Part shown: positions 40,105 through 48,150 of the stretch, piece after piece
Position numbering within the stretch: the first letter of the stretch is position 1
How the letters are laid out: each line of letters starts with the position of its first letter
Assembly: GCA_038213135.1 (NCBI GenBank)
Contig: JBBQTQ010000001.1
Location: forward strand, 1 to 64,000
From: JBBQTQ01 sp038213135
GTDB taxonomy: Bacteria; Actinomycetota; Thermoleophilia; Gaiellales; Gaiellaceae
Direction of reading: 5' to 3'
DNA length: 64,000 nucleotides
Made by a program: the position numbers and the translations under genes
The notes under the pieces: model-generated
The model's input: the letters and a program-made list of their open reading frames with translations, nothing else
What the model was told of the DNA's origin: nothing
Databases searched by the model: none

Positions 40105-41164
40105 CCGCCTCCCGCCCGAGGTCTTCGATCTTCCCGTCGAGAAGATGCGGGAGGGCTACTACAGCGACGCCTACTTCAACCACGCCCGCTCGACGTTGCT
40201 CGAGGACGGGCGGCGCCCGCAAGTCGTGATGCAGGTCTTCCAGAAGCGGGAGGCATATCTCGGCGGGATGGACGAGGCGATCGCGATCCTCGAGCTCTGC
40301 TCGCACGACTGGGCGGGGCTCAGCGTCAGGGCGCTTCACGACGGCGACGCGATCGAGCCCTGGGAGACGGTGATGACGATCGAGGGCGACTACACCCTCT
40401 TCGCCCATCTCGAGACGGTGTATCTCGGCGTGCTGGCACGACGGACGCTCGTGACAACGAACGTGGTTCGCGTGCTCGAGGCCGCGAACGGCAAGCCGGT
40501 GATCTTCATGCCCGCTCGTCATGACCATCACCGGGTGCAGACCGGGGACGGCTACGCGGCGCACGTTGCGGGCCGGATCGTCGGCACCGAGGTCGGCGTC
40601 ACCACCGACGAGCAGGCGTCCTGGTGGGGCGGCAAGGGTGTCGGCACCGTTCCGCATGCGTTGATCGGCGCGTACGGAGGCGACACGGTTCTCGCCGCGC
40701 GGAAGTTCGCCGACTGGGCGCCGCCCGACCTGAACGTGACCGTGCTCGTCGACTTCGAGAACGACTCGGTGCGGAGCGCCCTCGAGGTCGCGCGGGCGCT
40801 CGGGTCGCGGCTCTGGGGTGTCCGGCTCGATACGTCCGAGTCGCTCGTCGACCGGTCGCTCTGGGACGAGCTCGGCGACTTCCAGCCGACCGGAGTCAAC
40901 GAACGGCTTGTACGGAGCGTGCGGGATGCGCTCGACGCCGAGGGCTTCGAGCAGATCAGGATCGTCGTCTCCGGAGGCTTCACGCTCGAGAAGATCCGCG
41001 AGTTCGAGCGCAACGCCGTGCCGGTCGATGCCTACGGGGTCGGGTCATCGCTCATCCGCGGCTCGAACGACTTCACGGCGGACATCGTCATGACCGACGG
41101 GCGGCCGTCGGCGAAGGTCGGGCGGCGCTACCGCGAGAACCACAGGTTGGAGTTAGTTACCTAG
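40076..41164 (+). CDS. pncB: nicotinate phosphoribosyltransferase
   Basis: A 362-residue enzyme of NAD salvage. Short form (PncB2-like) with YYSDAYFNHAR, the phosphoribosyl-binding VSGGFTLEKIREF and GVGSSL, and the catalytic-loop region ARHDHHRVQTGDGYAAHVAG in which conserved His residues are visible. The N-terminal KMREGYYSDAYF supports the start at ATG 40076 inside the DUF1385 gene. A strong inverted repeat follows its stop. Confidence 0.86.
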   Translation: MTPSTRTATDRLPPEVFDLPVEKMREGYYSDAYFNHARSTLLEDGRRPQVVMQVFQKREAYLGGMDEAIAILELCSHDWAGLSVRALHDGDAIEPWETVMTIEGDYTLFAHLETVYLGVLARRTLVTTNVVRVLEAANGKPVIFMPARHDHHRVQTGDGYAAHVAGRIVGTEVGVTTDEQASWWGGKGVGTVPHALIGAYGGDTVLAARKFADWAPPDLNVTVLVDFENDSVRSALEVARALGSRLWGVRLDTSESLVDRSLWDELGDFQPTGVNERLVRSVRDALDAEGFEQIRIVVSGGFTLEKIREFERNAVPVDAYGVGSSLIRGSNDFTADIVMTDGRPSAKVGRRYRENHRLELVT

Positions 41165-41174
41165 ACGGGGGTGT

Positions 41175-41206
41175 GAGGGACAGGCCCCTCGAGAGGCCTG
41201 TCCCTC
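41175..41206. terminator. 12-bp stem inverted repeat between pncB and the FtsH-like gene
   Basis: GAGGGACAGGCC (41175-41186) and GGCCTGTCCCTC (41195-41206) are perfect arms around CCTCGAGA. It begins 10 bases after the pncB stop. There is no T-run, but the stem strength and position fit a transcript end; it may also be one of a family of dispersed palindromes. Confidence 0.5.
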
Positions 41207-41286
41207 GGTCTCAGCTCACCTACGGCGTTAAGGAAGTGCCCGCCGCTGCCGATGGACGGGAGGTGCCGCTCCTCCTCGCAAGTGTG

Positions 41287-42780
41287 ATGCACGACATCGG
41301 GTCGGGTGCCTTGACCTGGCTGCCGCTCGTCTTCTTCGGCGGGATCATCGTCCTCCTCTGGCGGACGATGCAGCTGATGCCGCGCGTCAAGCCGAAGCTT
41401 GTCTCGCCGACCGGGAAGACCTCCGTCACGTGGAAGCAGGTCGCCGGCCTCGAGGAGGCCAAGGCCGAGCTGCAGGAGGTCGTCGACTTCCTCCGCGAGC
41501 CGAAGCGCTTCGAGGCGCTCGGCGCGCGCGTCCCGAAGGGGATCATGCTCTACGGCCCGCCAGGCACCGGCAAGACGCTGCTCGCGAAGGCCGTCGCCCA
41601 CGAGTCCGGCGCCGCGTTCTACTCGCAGAGCGCCTCCGCCTTCGTCGAGATGTTCGCCGGCCTCGGCGCCTCCCGCATCCGCAAGCTCTTCGAAACAGCT
41701 CGCAAGAATGCCCCCGCGATCGTCTTCATCGACGAGCTCGATGCCGTCGGCGCGGCTCGCAGCGGCCACGGCTTCAACCGCGAGCAGGACCAGACCTTGA
41801 ACCAGCTCCTCGTCGAGCTCGACGGCTTCCAGACCGAAGCGCAGGTCGTGATCATGGGCGCGACGAACCGCCTCCAGGACCTCGACCCCGCGCTGCTCCG
41901 CCCGGGTCGCTTCGACCGCCAGATCCTCGTCACGACTCCCGATCTCTCCGGCCGCGAGGAGATCCTCCGCGTCCACATGACTGGGAAGCCGCTCGGCGAC
42001 GACCTCGACCTGACCGCCCTGGCACGGCAGACCGCCGGTCTCACCGGCGCCGACCTGGCCAACATCTGCAACGAAGCCGCGATCCACGCCGGCCGCTCGA
42101 GCAAGCAGGCGATCGACCAGATCGACTTCGAGTGGGCGATCGAGCGCGTCGTCGCCGGCCTCCAGCAGCGCCGCGTCGTCAGCGAAAAGGAGAAGCGCAT
42201 CCTCGCCTACCACGAGGGCGGCCATGCGCTGATGGCGCACCTGATGGGCGAGGCGTTCCCGGTCCAGAAGGCGACGATCATCGCCCGCGGCCAGGCGCTC
42301 GGCTACACGCTGAACCTGCCTGCCGAGGATCGATACCTGCACACGAAGGAAGAGCTCGTCGACTGGATGACGATCGCGCTCGCCGGTCGCGCCGCCGAGG
42401 AGATCGTCTTCGGCCGCGTCACGAACGGTGCTGCGAACGACCTCGAGAAGGTCACGTCGATCGCCCGCTCGATGGTCTTCGAGTGGGGCATGGGCGACTC
42501 CGTCACCTCCAGGACGATGCGAGCCGACAACTACGCGCTCTCCGAGGAGACAAAGCGCGTGCGCGACACCGAGCAGGCTCGACTGACCGACCAGGCTTTC
42601 GACGAGGCGCTCCGGCTGCTGCAGAAGCACCGTCGGACGCTCGACCGCGTGGCCAACGCGCTCCTCGAAAAGGAGACGCTGACGCGGGCCGAGCTGCTCG
42701 AGGTGTTCTCGGGCGTCGAGCCGGAGTCGAGCGCGAGCGAGACGATCGGCACCGTTCGCGCGGTCTCTGCCTCCGACTAG
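41287..42780 (+). CDS. FtsH-like AAA+ membrane metalloprotease with short N-terminus
   Basis: A 497-residue protease. After one membrane helix (about 9-28) it has the full FtsH order: Walker A GPPGTGKT, pore residues SASAFVEMFAGLGASRIR, Walker B IVFIDELDAVG, SRH region GATNRLQDLDPALLRPGRFDR, zinc motif HEGGH near 309 (usually HEAGH) and the third ligand region GAANDLEKVT. Standard FtsH has two helices around an extracytoplasmic domain; here both that domain and the first helix are absent. GTG 41236, 41263 and 41284 are alternative starts. Confidence 0.88.
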   Translation: MHDIGSGALTWLPLVFFGGIIVLLWRTMQLMPRVKPKLVSPTGKTSVTWKQVAGLEEAKAELQEVVDFLREPKRFEALGARVPKGIMLYGPPGTGKTLLAKAVAHESGAAFYSQSASAFVEMFAGLGASRIRKLFETARKNAPAIVFIDELDAVGAARSGHGFNREQDQTLNQLLVELDGFQTEAQVVIMGATNRLQDLDPALLRPGRFDRQILVTTPDLSGREEILRVHMTGKPLGDDLDLTALARQTAGLTGADLANICNEAAIHAGRSSKQAIDQIDFEWAIERVVAGLQQRRVVSEKEKRILAYHEGGHALMAHLMGEAFPVQKATIIARGQALGYTLNLPAEDRYLHTKEELVDWMTIALAGRAAEEIVFGRVTNGAANDLEKVTSIARSMVFEWGMGDSVTSRTMRADNYALSEETKRVRDTEQARLTDQAFDEALRLLQKHRRTLDRVANALLEKETLTRAELLEVFSGVEPESSASETIGTVRAVSASD

Positions 42781-42813
42781 CCCCCGCCCGCCCCGGGTAG
42801 CATCCGGAGCCAG

Positions 42814-43218
42814 ATGAGCGCGAAGGGCATCCACCACCTCGGGATCGCGGTCTCCGACCTCGACGAGGCGGTCGCAAACTACGAACGGCTCTTCGGTGCC
42901 GAGGTCGAGCATCGCGACACCGTCGCCGACCAAGGTGTCGAGGCGGCCTCGATGCGTGTCGGCAGCGGACGCATCGAGTTGCTCGCATCGCTCGGCGAGG
43001 AGACGCCGGTCGGAAAGTTCCTCGCCAAGCGGGGCCCGGGCATGCACCACGTCGCCTACGAGGTCGAGGACATCGGCGCCGAGCTCGACCGACTCTCGGC
43101 GGACGGCGCCGCGCTGATCGACGAGCGCCCTCGCCGCGGGCTCTTCGGTATGCAGGTCGCGTTCCTCCACCCGGACGCCGCCGGCGGCGTCCTCTCGGAG
43201 CTCGTCGCCCGTGGCTGA
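42814..43218 (+). CDS. mce: methylmalonyl-CoA epimerase
   Basis: A 134-residue vicinal-oxygen-chelate protein converting (2S)- to (2R)-methylmalonyl-CoA. Metal-binding residues: first His in GIHHLGIAV, Glu in GRIELLA, second His in GMHHVAYEV, and the late Glu in VLSELVA. No mutase or propionyl-CoA carboxylase gene is adjacent. It overlaps the next gene by 8 bases. Confidence 0.93.
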   Translation: MSAKGIHHLGIAVSDLDEAVANYERLFGAEVEHRDTVADQGVEAASMRVGSGRIELLASLGEETPVGKFLAKRGPGMHHVAYEVEDIGAELDRLSADGAALIDERPRRGLFGMQVAFLHPDAAGGVLSELVARG

Positions 43219-43438
43219 CGAGCGGGTTCGCATCGAGATCGGCTTCGACGGCGGCCAGATCATGCTCGCGCAGGTCGATCGGGAGGCCGCCGAGCAGTTG
43301 GAGCGCGCCCTGGCTTCCGCCGACGGTCGCTCGTTCACGCTCGAGACGCAGGAAGGGCCGTACACGATCGCCCTTCCCAAGGTGACCTACGTCAAGCGGT
43401 TCGCGCGTGAAAGCCGGATCGGCTTCGGCGAAACCTAG
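43211..43438 (+). CDS. small conserved-looking beta-rich protein, faintly DUF3107-like
   Basis: A 75-residue protein starting GTG 43211. Alternating hydrophobic strands, a short helix (EAAEQLERAL) and a C-terminal TIALPKVTYVKRFA strand recall the compact DUF3107 proteins of actinobacteria, but I would not assert membership. It is embedded between mce and a sigma factor gene with overlaps on both sides, so it is certainly expressed with them if real. Confidence 0.6.
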   Translation: MADERVRIEIGFDGGQIMLAQVDREAAEQLERALASADGRSFTLETQEGPYTIALPKVTYVKRFARESRIGFGET

Positions 43439-43991
43439 TTCCGCGAGCGAGCAGGAGCGGGTCCGCGAGCTCGTCGGGCAGGCGCAGCGCGGTGACCGTG
43501 AGGCGCTCGAGGAGCTGTATCTGATCCATTTCGACCGGATCTACAGCTACCTGCACATGAGCGTCGGCAACCGCCACGACGCCGAAGACCTGACGAACCA
43601 GACGTTCCTGAAGATGCTCGAGGCGATCGAGCGCTTCCGCTGGCGCGCGGTTCCGTTCTCGGCATGGCTCTTCCGGATCGCGCACAACGCGGCGATGGAC
43701 CACTTCCGCGCCTCGCGGCGCTGGCAGCCCGAGGAGGAGGTGCCCGAGCCCGAGGGATCCGAGCATTCCTCGGCCGAGGACGAGGCGCTGCAGGCGATCG
43801 GCCGCGCCAGCATGCTGCAGCTGATCGACCACCTCTCGCCCGACCAGAAGCAGGTGTTGACGCTGAAGTTCGTCTTCAGCTTCTCCAATGGCGAGGCGGC
43901 GACGATCCTCGGCAAGACGGAAGGCGCGATCAAGTCGCTCCAGCACCGCGCGCTCGCCTCGCTGCAGCGCCAGCTCGCGCCGGCGAAGTAG
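43407..43991 (+). CDS. ECF-type sigma-70 factor
   Basis: A 194-residue sigma factor. Region 2 (about 20-90): EALEELYLIHFDRIYSYLHMSVGNRHDAEDLTNQTFLKMLEAI and the -10 recognition WRAVPFSAWLFRIAHNAAMDHFR. Region 4 (about 130-190): LSPDQKQVLTLKFVFSFSNGEAATILGKTEGAIKSLQHRAL. There is no adjacent anti-sigma gene; instead the stop overlaps the start of a P-loop-less YchF-like gene. Start GTG 43407 lies inside the preceding gene. Confidence 0.92.
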   Translation: MKAGSASAKPSSASEQERVRELVGQAQRGDREALEELYLIHFDRIYSYLHMSVGNRHDAEDLTNQTFLKMLEAIERFRWRAVPFSAWLFRIAHNAAMDHFRASRRWQPEEEVPEPEGSEHSSAEDEALQAIGRASMLQLIDHLSPDQKQVLTLKFVFSFSNGEAATILGKTEGAIKSLQHRALASLQRQLAPAK

Positions 43992-44869
43992 TGGCACTCG
44001 CGGTCGGCATCGTCGGTCTCGCCGGCGGCAACCAGACGCTGCTCTTCAACGCGCTCACGCATGCCGGCGCCGAGACGCACAGCCGCAAGGAGAACGTCGG
44101 CATGGCGGCGATCCCGGACGAGCGCCTCGGGCAGCTGGCGAAGGTCGTGAAGGCCAAGAAGGTGACGCCCGCGACGATCCGCGTCGTCGACGTCCCGGGA
44201 ACCGGCCCCGCGCTGCTCGGCAACCTCCGCCAGGTGGATGCGCTGCTCGCCGTCGGCGACCTCGAGGAGCTGCGGATGGAGCTGCTCGTCGCCGACCGCG
44301 ACCATGTCGAGAACCGGCTCGACCGCGTGCGCAAACAAGCGAAGTCGGGCGACACGAAGCTTCGCGACGAGGTGACCCAACTCGAGGCGCTGCTCGCGCA
44401 CGTCGAGTCGGGCAGGACGCTGGCGGAGTTTCCGGCCGAGCTGCCGGCGGGGCTCGAGCCGCTGACGACCAAGGCGTTCCTCTCCCTCGAGGGCGTCGAC
44501 CTCCAGCTCGAGGCCGAGCTGGCCGAGCTCGAGCCCGAAGAGGCGGCGGCCTTCCGCGAAGGGCCGTCCGCCCTCGACGAGGTCGTGCGTCAGCTGAAGG
44601 ATGCGCTCGACCTCGTCGCGTTCTTCACGGCAGGTGACAAGGAGACCCGAGCCTGGACGTTGCGTCGTGGTGAGACGGCGCTTGATGCCGCCGAGACGAT
44701 CCACTCCGACATCGCGCGCGGCTTCATCCGCTGCGAGGTGATCCGCTGGAATGACCTCGTCGAGGCCGGCTCGCACGCCGAGGCCTCGCGCCGCGGCCTC
44801 CAGCGGCTGGAAGGCAAGACCTACGTGGTCGAGGACGGCGACGTGCTGAACATCCGCTTCAACCTCTGA
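43991..44869 (+). CDS. degenerate YchF/OLA1-like protein without a functional P-loop
   Basis: A 292-residue relative of the YchF ATPase, which is normally about 360. The N-terminus keeps the flanks of G1 (GIVGL ... LLFNALTHAGAE), but the GLPNVGKST loop reads GLAGGNQTL: the Lys is Gln. Switch regions are shortened to VVDVPGTGPALLGNLRQVD and NKxE is not found. The coiled-coil arm and the C-terminal TGS/DUF933 domain (RGFIRCEVIRWNDL, LEGKTYVVEDGDVLNIRFN) are well kept. Nucleotide hydrolysis is unlikely; ribosome or partner binding may remain. GTG 43991 overlaps the sigma stop. Confidence 0.85.
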   Translation: MALAVGIVGLAGGNQTLLFNALTHAGAETHSRKENVGMAAIPDERLGQLAKVVKAKKVTPATIRVVDVPGTGPALLGNLRQVDALLAVGDLEELRMELLVADRDHVENRLDRVRKQAKSGDTKLRDEVTQLEALLAHVESGRTLAEFPAELPAGLEPLTTKAFLSLEGVDLQLEAELAELEPEEAAAFREGPSALDEVVRQLKDALDLVAFFTAGDKETRAWTLRRGETALDAAETIHSDIARGFIRCEVIRWNDLVEAGSHAEASRRGLQRLEGKTYVVEDGDVLNIRFNL

Positions 44870-44931
44870 AACGCGGGCGTATCTCCTGGCCGCATCCGGC
44901 CGTTATGACCCGACAGCGAACTTGGGGGCAC

Positions 44932-45006
44932 ATGAGCATTCTCTGGATCATCCTGATCGTCGTTCTTGTCTTGGCCGTGCTCGGCTTCTTCGGCGTCCGC
45001 CGCTAG
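44932..45006 (+). CDS. 24-residue single-helix membrane peptide
   Basis: ATG 44932 opens a 24-codon frame coding almost entirely for a membrane helix (residues 3-20, WIILIVVLVLAVLGFFG) ending GVRR. TTGGGGGCAC precedes it as a weak ribosome-binding site. It lies 62 bases after the YchF-like stop and is closed 33 bases later by a clear terminator-type hairpin, which supports a real 3'-end gene. Similar tiny proteins are common in actinobacteria, often unannotated. Function unknown. Confidence 0.6.
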   Translation: MSILWIILIVVLVLAVLGFFGVRR

Positions 45007-45039
45007 CAACCGGCTAGGCCCAGGCAAGCGAGGAAATAG

Positions 45040-45070
45040 GCCGCCCGGCACTTGCCGGGCGGCTCTGCTT
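45040..45070 (+). terminator. intrinsic terminator-like hairpin
   Basis: GCCGCCCGGCA (45040-45050) and TGCCGGGCGGC (45053-45063) form a 10-11 bp stem with an ACTT-type loop, followed by TCTGCTTT. It ends the ftsH-like to small-peptide transcript and sits 17 bases before the next start. Confidence 0.65.
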
Positions 45071-45086
45071 TGGCGATTCTGGTGGG

Positions 45087-45869
45087 ATGGATCCGCTCCG
45101 CGTGCTCGCGCTCGCCGATGCCCGGCCCTCGTTGCCCCGCCTCGGCGGCATGGCCCGTCCTGACGGCGTCGTAATCGTCAGCGAGCGGTTCTGGGCCTTC
45201 GCGGGCCGAAACGGCGAGTTGCGGGAGGGTCGCATGCCCGGGGCTGACACCCGTCTCGGCCGGATCCCGCTGCTTCGCGGCCTCGTGAAGCTCTGCGCGT
45301 CGATGTCGCCGCTCTTCCGCCGCACCGGAGTCGCCAGGCCGCGGGAGCGCTGGCTCCTTGCGGCGGGTCTCGTTCTGCCTTTCGGGCTTGTCGTGCTCCC
45401 CCACACTGCGTCACTGGTCACCGGCGTCGTCTTGACGCTGAGCCTGATCGCCGTGCTCTTCCGCGGGCGGACGCTCTTTCTCCATGGCGCCGAGCACCGC
45501 TCGATCATGGCCGCCGAGGAGCACCGGCTCGTTGCGACCTGGGGGGGCGAGGCAAAGCCGACCCGTTTCGCGCCCCGCTGCGGGACGAACTTCGCTGTGC
45601 TCGTGTTTCCGGTCGCCTACCTGGCGAACCGCTTCTGGCCCGTGCCGCCGGCCTTCTACACCCCGGTCGCGGTCAGCGTCCTTTCACTCGCGTTCACGAT
45701 GGAGCTCTGGCGCTTCGTCCAGTCGGCTCGCGGTTGGGCGCGCGTTTTCCTCATGCCCGGCCTTGCGCTACAGCGCCTGACGACGCAGGAGCCGAGGCTC
45801 GACGAGACCCGCGTCGCACTGACCGCGGTTGCCTCCGTGCTGCGCCGCGAGCTCGAGCTAGCGGCGTAG
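45087..45869 (+). CDS. DUF1385 family membrane protein (shorter paralogue)
   Basis: A 260-residue protein with the DUF1385 order: RLGGMARPDGVVIVSERFWAFA, GRIPLLRGLVKL, two adjacent membrane helices (about 92-130), LFLHGAEHRSI, FAPRCGTNFAVLVFP, a further hydrophobic stretch and PGLALQRLTTQEP. It is closer to the classic DUF1385 pattern (HGAEH, PRCGT) than the copy at 39307. Function unknown; the His/Glu/Cys blocks suggest a metal centre at the membrane. It overlaps the convergent GNAT gene by 12 bases. Confidence 0.88.
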   Translation: MDPLRVLALADARPSLPRLGGMARPDGVVIVSERFWAFAGRNGELREGRMPGADTRLGRIPLLRGLVKLCASMSPLFRRTGVARPRERWLLAAGLVLPFGLVVLPHTASLVTGVVLTLSLIAVLFRGRTLFLHGAEHRSIMAAEEHRLVATWGGEAKPTRFAPRCGTNFAVLVFPVAYLANRFWPVPPAFYTPVAVSVLSLAFTMELWRFVQSARGWARVFLMPGLALQRLTTQEPRLDETRVALTAVASVLRRELELAA

Positions 45870-46454
45870 GCGGCGCTCGAGGTTCGCCCGCACCGCGGGC
45901 CACTCGTCGTCGAGGATCGAGTAGTACGCGGAGTCGCGCAGGCGGTCGCGGTCGTCGCCGACGAGCATGTGCTTGCGGAAGATACCCTCGAACTCCGCCG
46001 GCAACGCTTCGAGCGCGCGACGCGAGCGCTCGTTCTTCGCATCGGTCTTGAACTCGACCCTCATGCAACTGTGGCGATCGAAGGCGTGCTCGAGCATCAG
46101 CAGCTTCGCCTCGACGTTCGCGCCGCTGCCCCAGCGCGAGCGGGCGAGCCACGTCCAGCCGATCTCGAGCCCGCGGTGCTCCGGGCGCAAGGTCAGGAAG
46201 CGCGTCGACCCGATCGGCTCGCCCGTCGAGGCGTCGAGCGTTGCGAATCCGGCTTCCCGGCCGGCGGAGCTCTCTGCGAGCGCGGCCTCGAGCCAGCTGT
46301 GGAACGTCTCATCACTCGCCTCGGCGTGGAGGAACATGTAGTCCCAGTCCGAGTCGCGAGCGGCGGCGAACAGGCCTTCCTCGTGCTGTGGAGCGAGCGG
46401 CTCGAGGACGACGAGCCGCCCTTCGAGGCGCGTGGCGAGTCCAGGCCAGCTCAT
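45858..46454 (-). CDS. GNAT N-acetyltransferase (RimJ/RimL type)
   Basis: A 198-residue acetyltransferase. The N-terminal LEGRLVVLEPLAPQHEEGL, GSTRFLTLRPEHRGLEIGWTWLARSRWGSGANVEAKLLMLEHAF and MRVEFKTDAKNERSRRALEALPAEFEGIFRKHM follow the Acetyltransf_3 pattern; the acetyl-CoA pyrophosphate loop is SRWGSGAN. It may modify ribosomal or other protein N-termini or small molecules. Its start overlaps the stop of the transporter gene by 4 bases. Confidence 0.88.
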   Translation of the reverse strand: MSWPGLATRLEGRLVVLEPLAPQHEEGLFAAARDSDWDYMFLHAEASDETFHSWLEAALAESSAGREAGFATLDASTGEPIGSTRFLTLRPEHRGLEIGWTWLARSRWGSGANVEAKLLMLEHAFDRHSCMRVEFKTDAKNERSRRALEALPAEFEGIFRKHMLVGDDRDRLRDSAYYSILDDEWPAVRANLERRLRR

Positions 46455-47284
46455 CCTGCGGAGATCATCGCCGCGCCGGCGAGCGCGGCGAACGCTCCGA
46501 CCTGCTGGATGGGTCGCAGCCGCTCACCGAGCACGATCCGCGCGAGCAGGACGATCCCGATCGGGTACAGCGACGCGAGCACGGCGATCAGGCTGATCAG
46601 GCCTTTGGTTGTCGCGACCGAGAAGAGCGTGGTCGCGGTGACGTCGAGCCCGGCCACCAGGACGAGCGCCGGCATGGCGGGGCGCACAGAAGCAAGTGGC
46701 GGCCGGGTGAAGGCGAGCGCGAGCAGTACGAGGACGGTCGACGAGACGCGCAGCGCGAACGGCCCCCAGTAGGGGTCGTGGGCGCTCGCCGCCTGGAGGC
46801 CGAGCAGGGAGCAGCCGAACAGGACCGCGGCGGCGGCGCCAAGCAGCGCGCCCGCTGCGATCCGCGAGGTGCGACCTGCGACCGGCTCACGGGAAGCGAG
46901 GACGATCCCGCCCAGTGCAAGGGCGATGCCGGCGCCCTGGATCGGGCTCGGTCGCTCGCCGCGCCCGATGCCGACTATCACCGGCACGAGTGGGGCGGTT
47001 GCCGTGATCGGAGCCACGATGCCCATCGTCCCGACCGCGAGCCCGCGGTAGAGGCAGCCGACGCCGACGATCCCCGCGGCCCCGGCGAGCGCGGCGTAGA
47101 GCGTGCCGAGCCCGCCGAGCGAATGGCGACCACCGACGAGCGCCACCCCAGCAAGCAGGACGAGCCCGAGCGGCTGCGTCACCGCGAGCAGAGCGACGAT
47201 CGGAACTGACTTCGCCTTCAGGCCCCCGACGAAGTCCGAGACGCCCCAGGCGGCGCTCGCGATCAGCGCGAGGCCGACGCCCAC
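46451..47284 (-). CDS. EamA/DMT superfamily transporter
   Basis: A 277-residue membrane protein with ten helices arranged as two EamA repeats. The first repeat has LALIASAAWGVSDFVGGLKAKS and the IVAPITATAPLVPVIVG end; the second has FALRVSSTVLVLLALAF and ALLASLYPIGIVLLARIVLGERLRPIQQVG (here SLYPIGIVLLARIVLGE). Probable metabolite exporter, substrate unknown. Start GTG 47284 lies 8 bases after the HD-domain gene stop. Confidence 0.88.
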   Translation of the reverse strand: MGVGLALIASAAWGVSDFVGGLKAKSVPIVALLAVTQPLGLVLLAGVALVGGRHSLGGLGTLYAALAGAAGIVGVGCLYRGLAVGTMGIVAPITATAPLVPVIVGIGRGERPSPIQGAGIALALGGIVLASREPVAGRTSRIAAGALLGAAAAVLFGCSLLGLQAASAHDPYWGPFALRVSSTVLVLLALAFTRPPLASVRPAMPALVLVAGLDVTATTLFSVATTKGLISLIAVLASLYPIGIVLLARIVLGERLRPIQQVGAFAALAGAAMISAG

Positions 47285-47292
47285 GGCCGCTG

Positions 47293-48123
47293 CTAGCGCT
47301 CGCCGACCGGGCGGGTGGCGGCCACAGCGTCGAGCTGGTTCGCGTGATAGAGGACGGACGCCTCGGCCGTTCGGGCCGCCCGCGAGTCGTGATGGCAGGC
47401 CACGGCGTGCAGGAGCTCGGCCCGTGCCTCGGGGTCGAGTGCGCCGGCCCGCTCCTCGATCAGGCGCAAGCCGAGATGAACGTGTCCGAGCAGGCGCCCC
47501 TCGGGCGTCGGCTGGAAGGCCGGCCCGCGCGCGAGCTCGATCGTCCGGCCGACGTCGTGGAGCAACGCGGCGGCGAGCAGCAAGTCGGCACGCAGGCGTG
47601 GATGCAGCTGGCACAGCTCGCGGCAGATCGTGGCGACGCCGACGGTGTGCTCGAGCAGGCCGCCTGCATAGTCGTGGTGCCCGTCGGGCGCGGCCGGCAG
47701 CGAGCGCAGGAGCTGGCGGCGGTCGGCCAGCACCGAGGTGACGACGTCGCGGAGACCCTGGTGGGACAGCTCGGCGATCAGGAAGTCGAGAAAGCCCTCG
47801 AGCTCGTCGGCGTCGCGGCGCATCGCCGGCGCCAGCGCGACCGGATCCTCGCCTTCGGCGGCCTCGATCGCGCGCACCTCGAGCTGTAGGCGGCCGCCGT
47901 AGCGCTCGACCCGGCCGAGCACGCGGACCGCGTCGCCCTCCGCGAAGCGGCCGTCAAGGAGATCGACGTCGTTCCAGACGCGGCCCTCGATCCGGCCGCT
48001 CGGATCGACGAGCTCGAGGGCGAGATAGTCCGACCCGCCGCGCGTCCGCAGGCGCCGTTTTCGCGACACCGCGTAGACCCCTTCGACCACTCGATCCTCG
48101 GTCAATTCGGCGATTGCGGCCAC
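47293..48123 (-). CDS. OB-fold plus HD-domain protein (YhaM-like 3'-5' exoribonuclease)
   Basis: A 276-residue protein: an OB-fold nucleic-acid-binding domain (about 8-90, DYLALELVDPSGRIEGRVWND) followed by an HD domain (about 135-245) with the ligands HDYAGGLLEHTVGV, ALLHDVGR and VACHHDS. This order is that of the YhaM/CBF1 exoribonucleases of Gram-positive bacteria. GTG 48123 is the start. It diverges from the DUF1015 gene by 27 bases. Confidence 0.82.
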   Translation of the reverse strand: MAAIAELTEDRVVEGVYAVSRKRRLRTRGGSDYLALELVDPSGRIEGRVWNDVDLLDGRFAEGDAVRVLGRVERYGGRLQLEVRAIEAAEGEDPVALAPAMRRDADELEGFLDFLIAELSHQGLRDVVTSVLADRRQLLRSLPAAPDGHHDYAGGLLEHTVGVATICRELCQLHPRLRADLLLAAALLHDVGRTIELARGPAFQPTPEGRLLGHVHLGLRLIEERAGALDPEARAELLHAVACHHDSRAARTAEASVLYHANQLDAVAATRPVGER

Positions 48124-48150
48124 GCCGCGAGCTTACGCTAGGCTCCGGCC

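Noticed and set aside
41161..43380. 739-codon minus-strand open frame across ftsH-like and mce genes
   Set aside because: Antisense mirror of real genes in GC-rich DNA; the translation is Asp/Glu/Leu/Arg-rich without domains.
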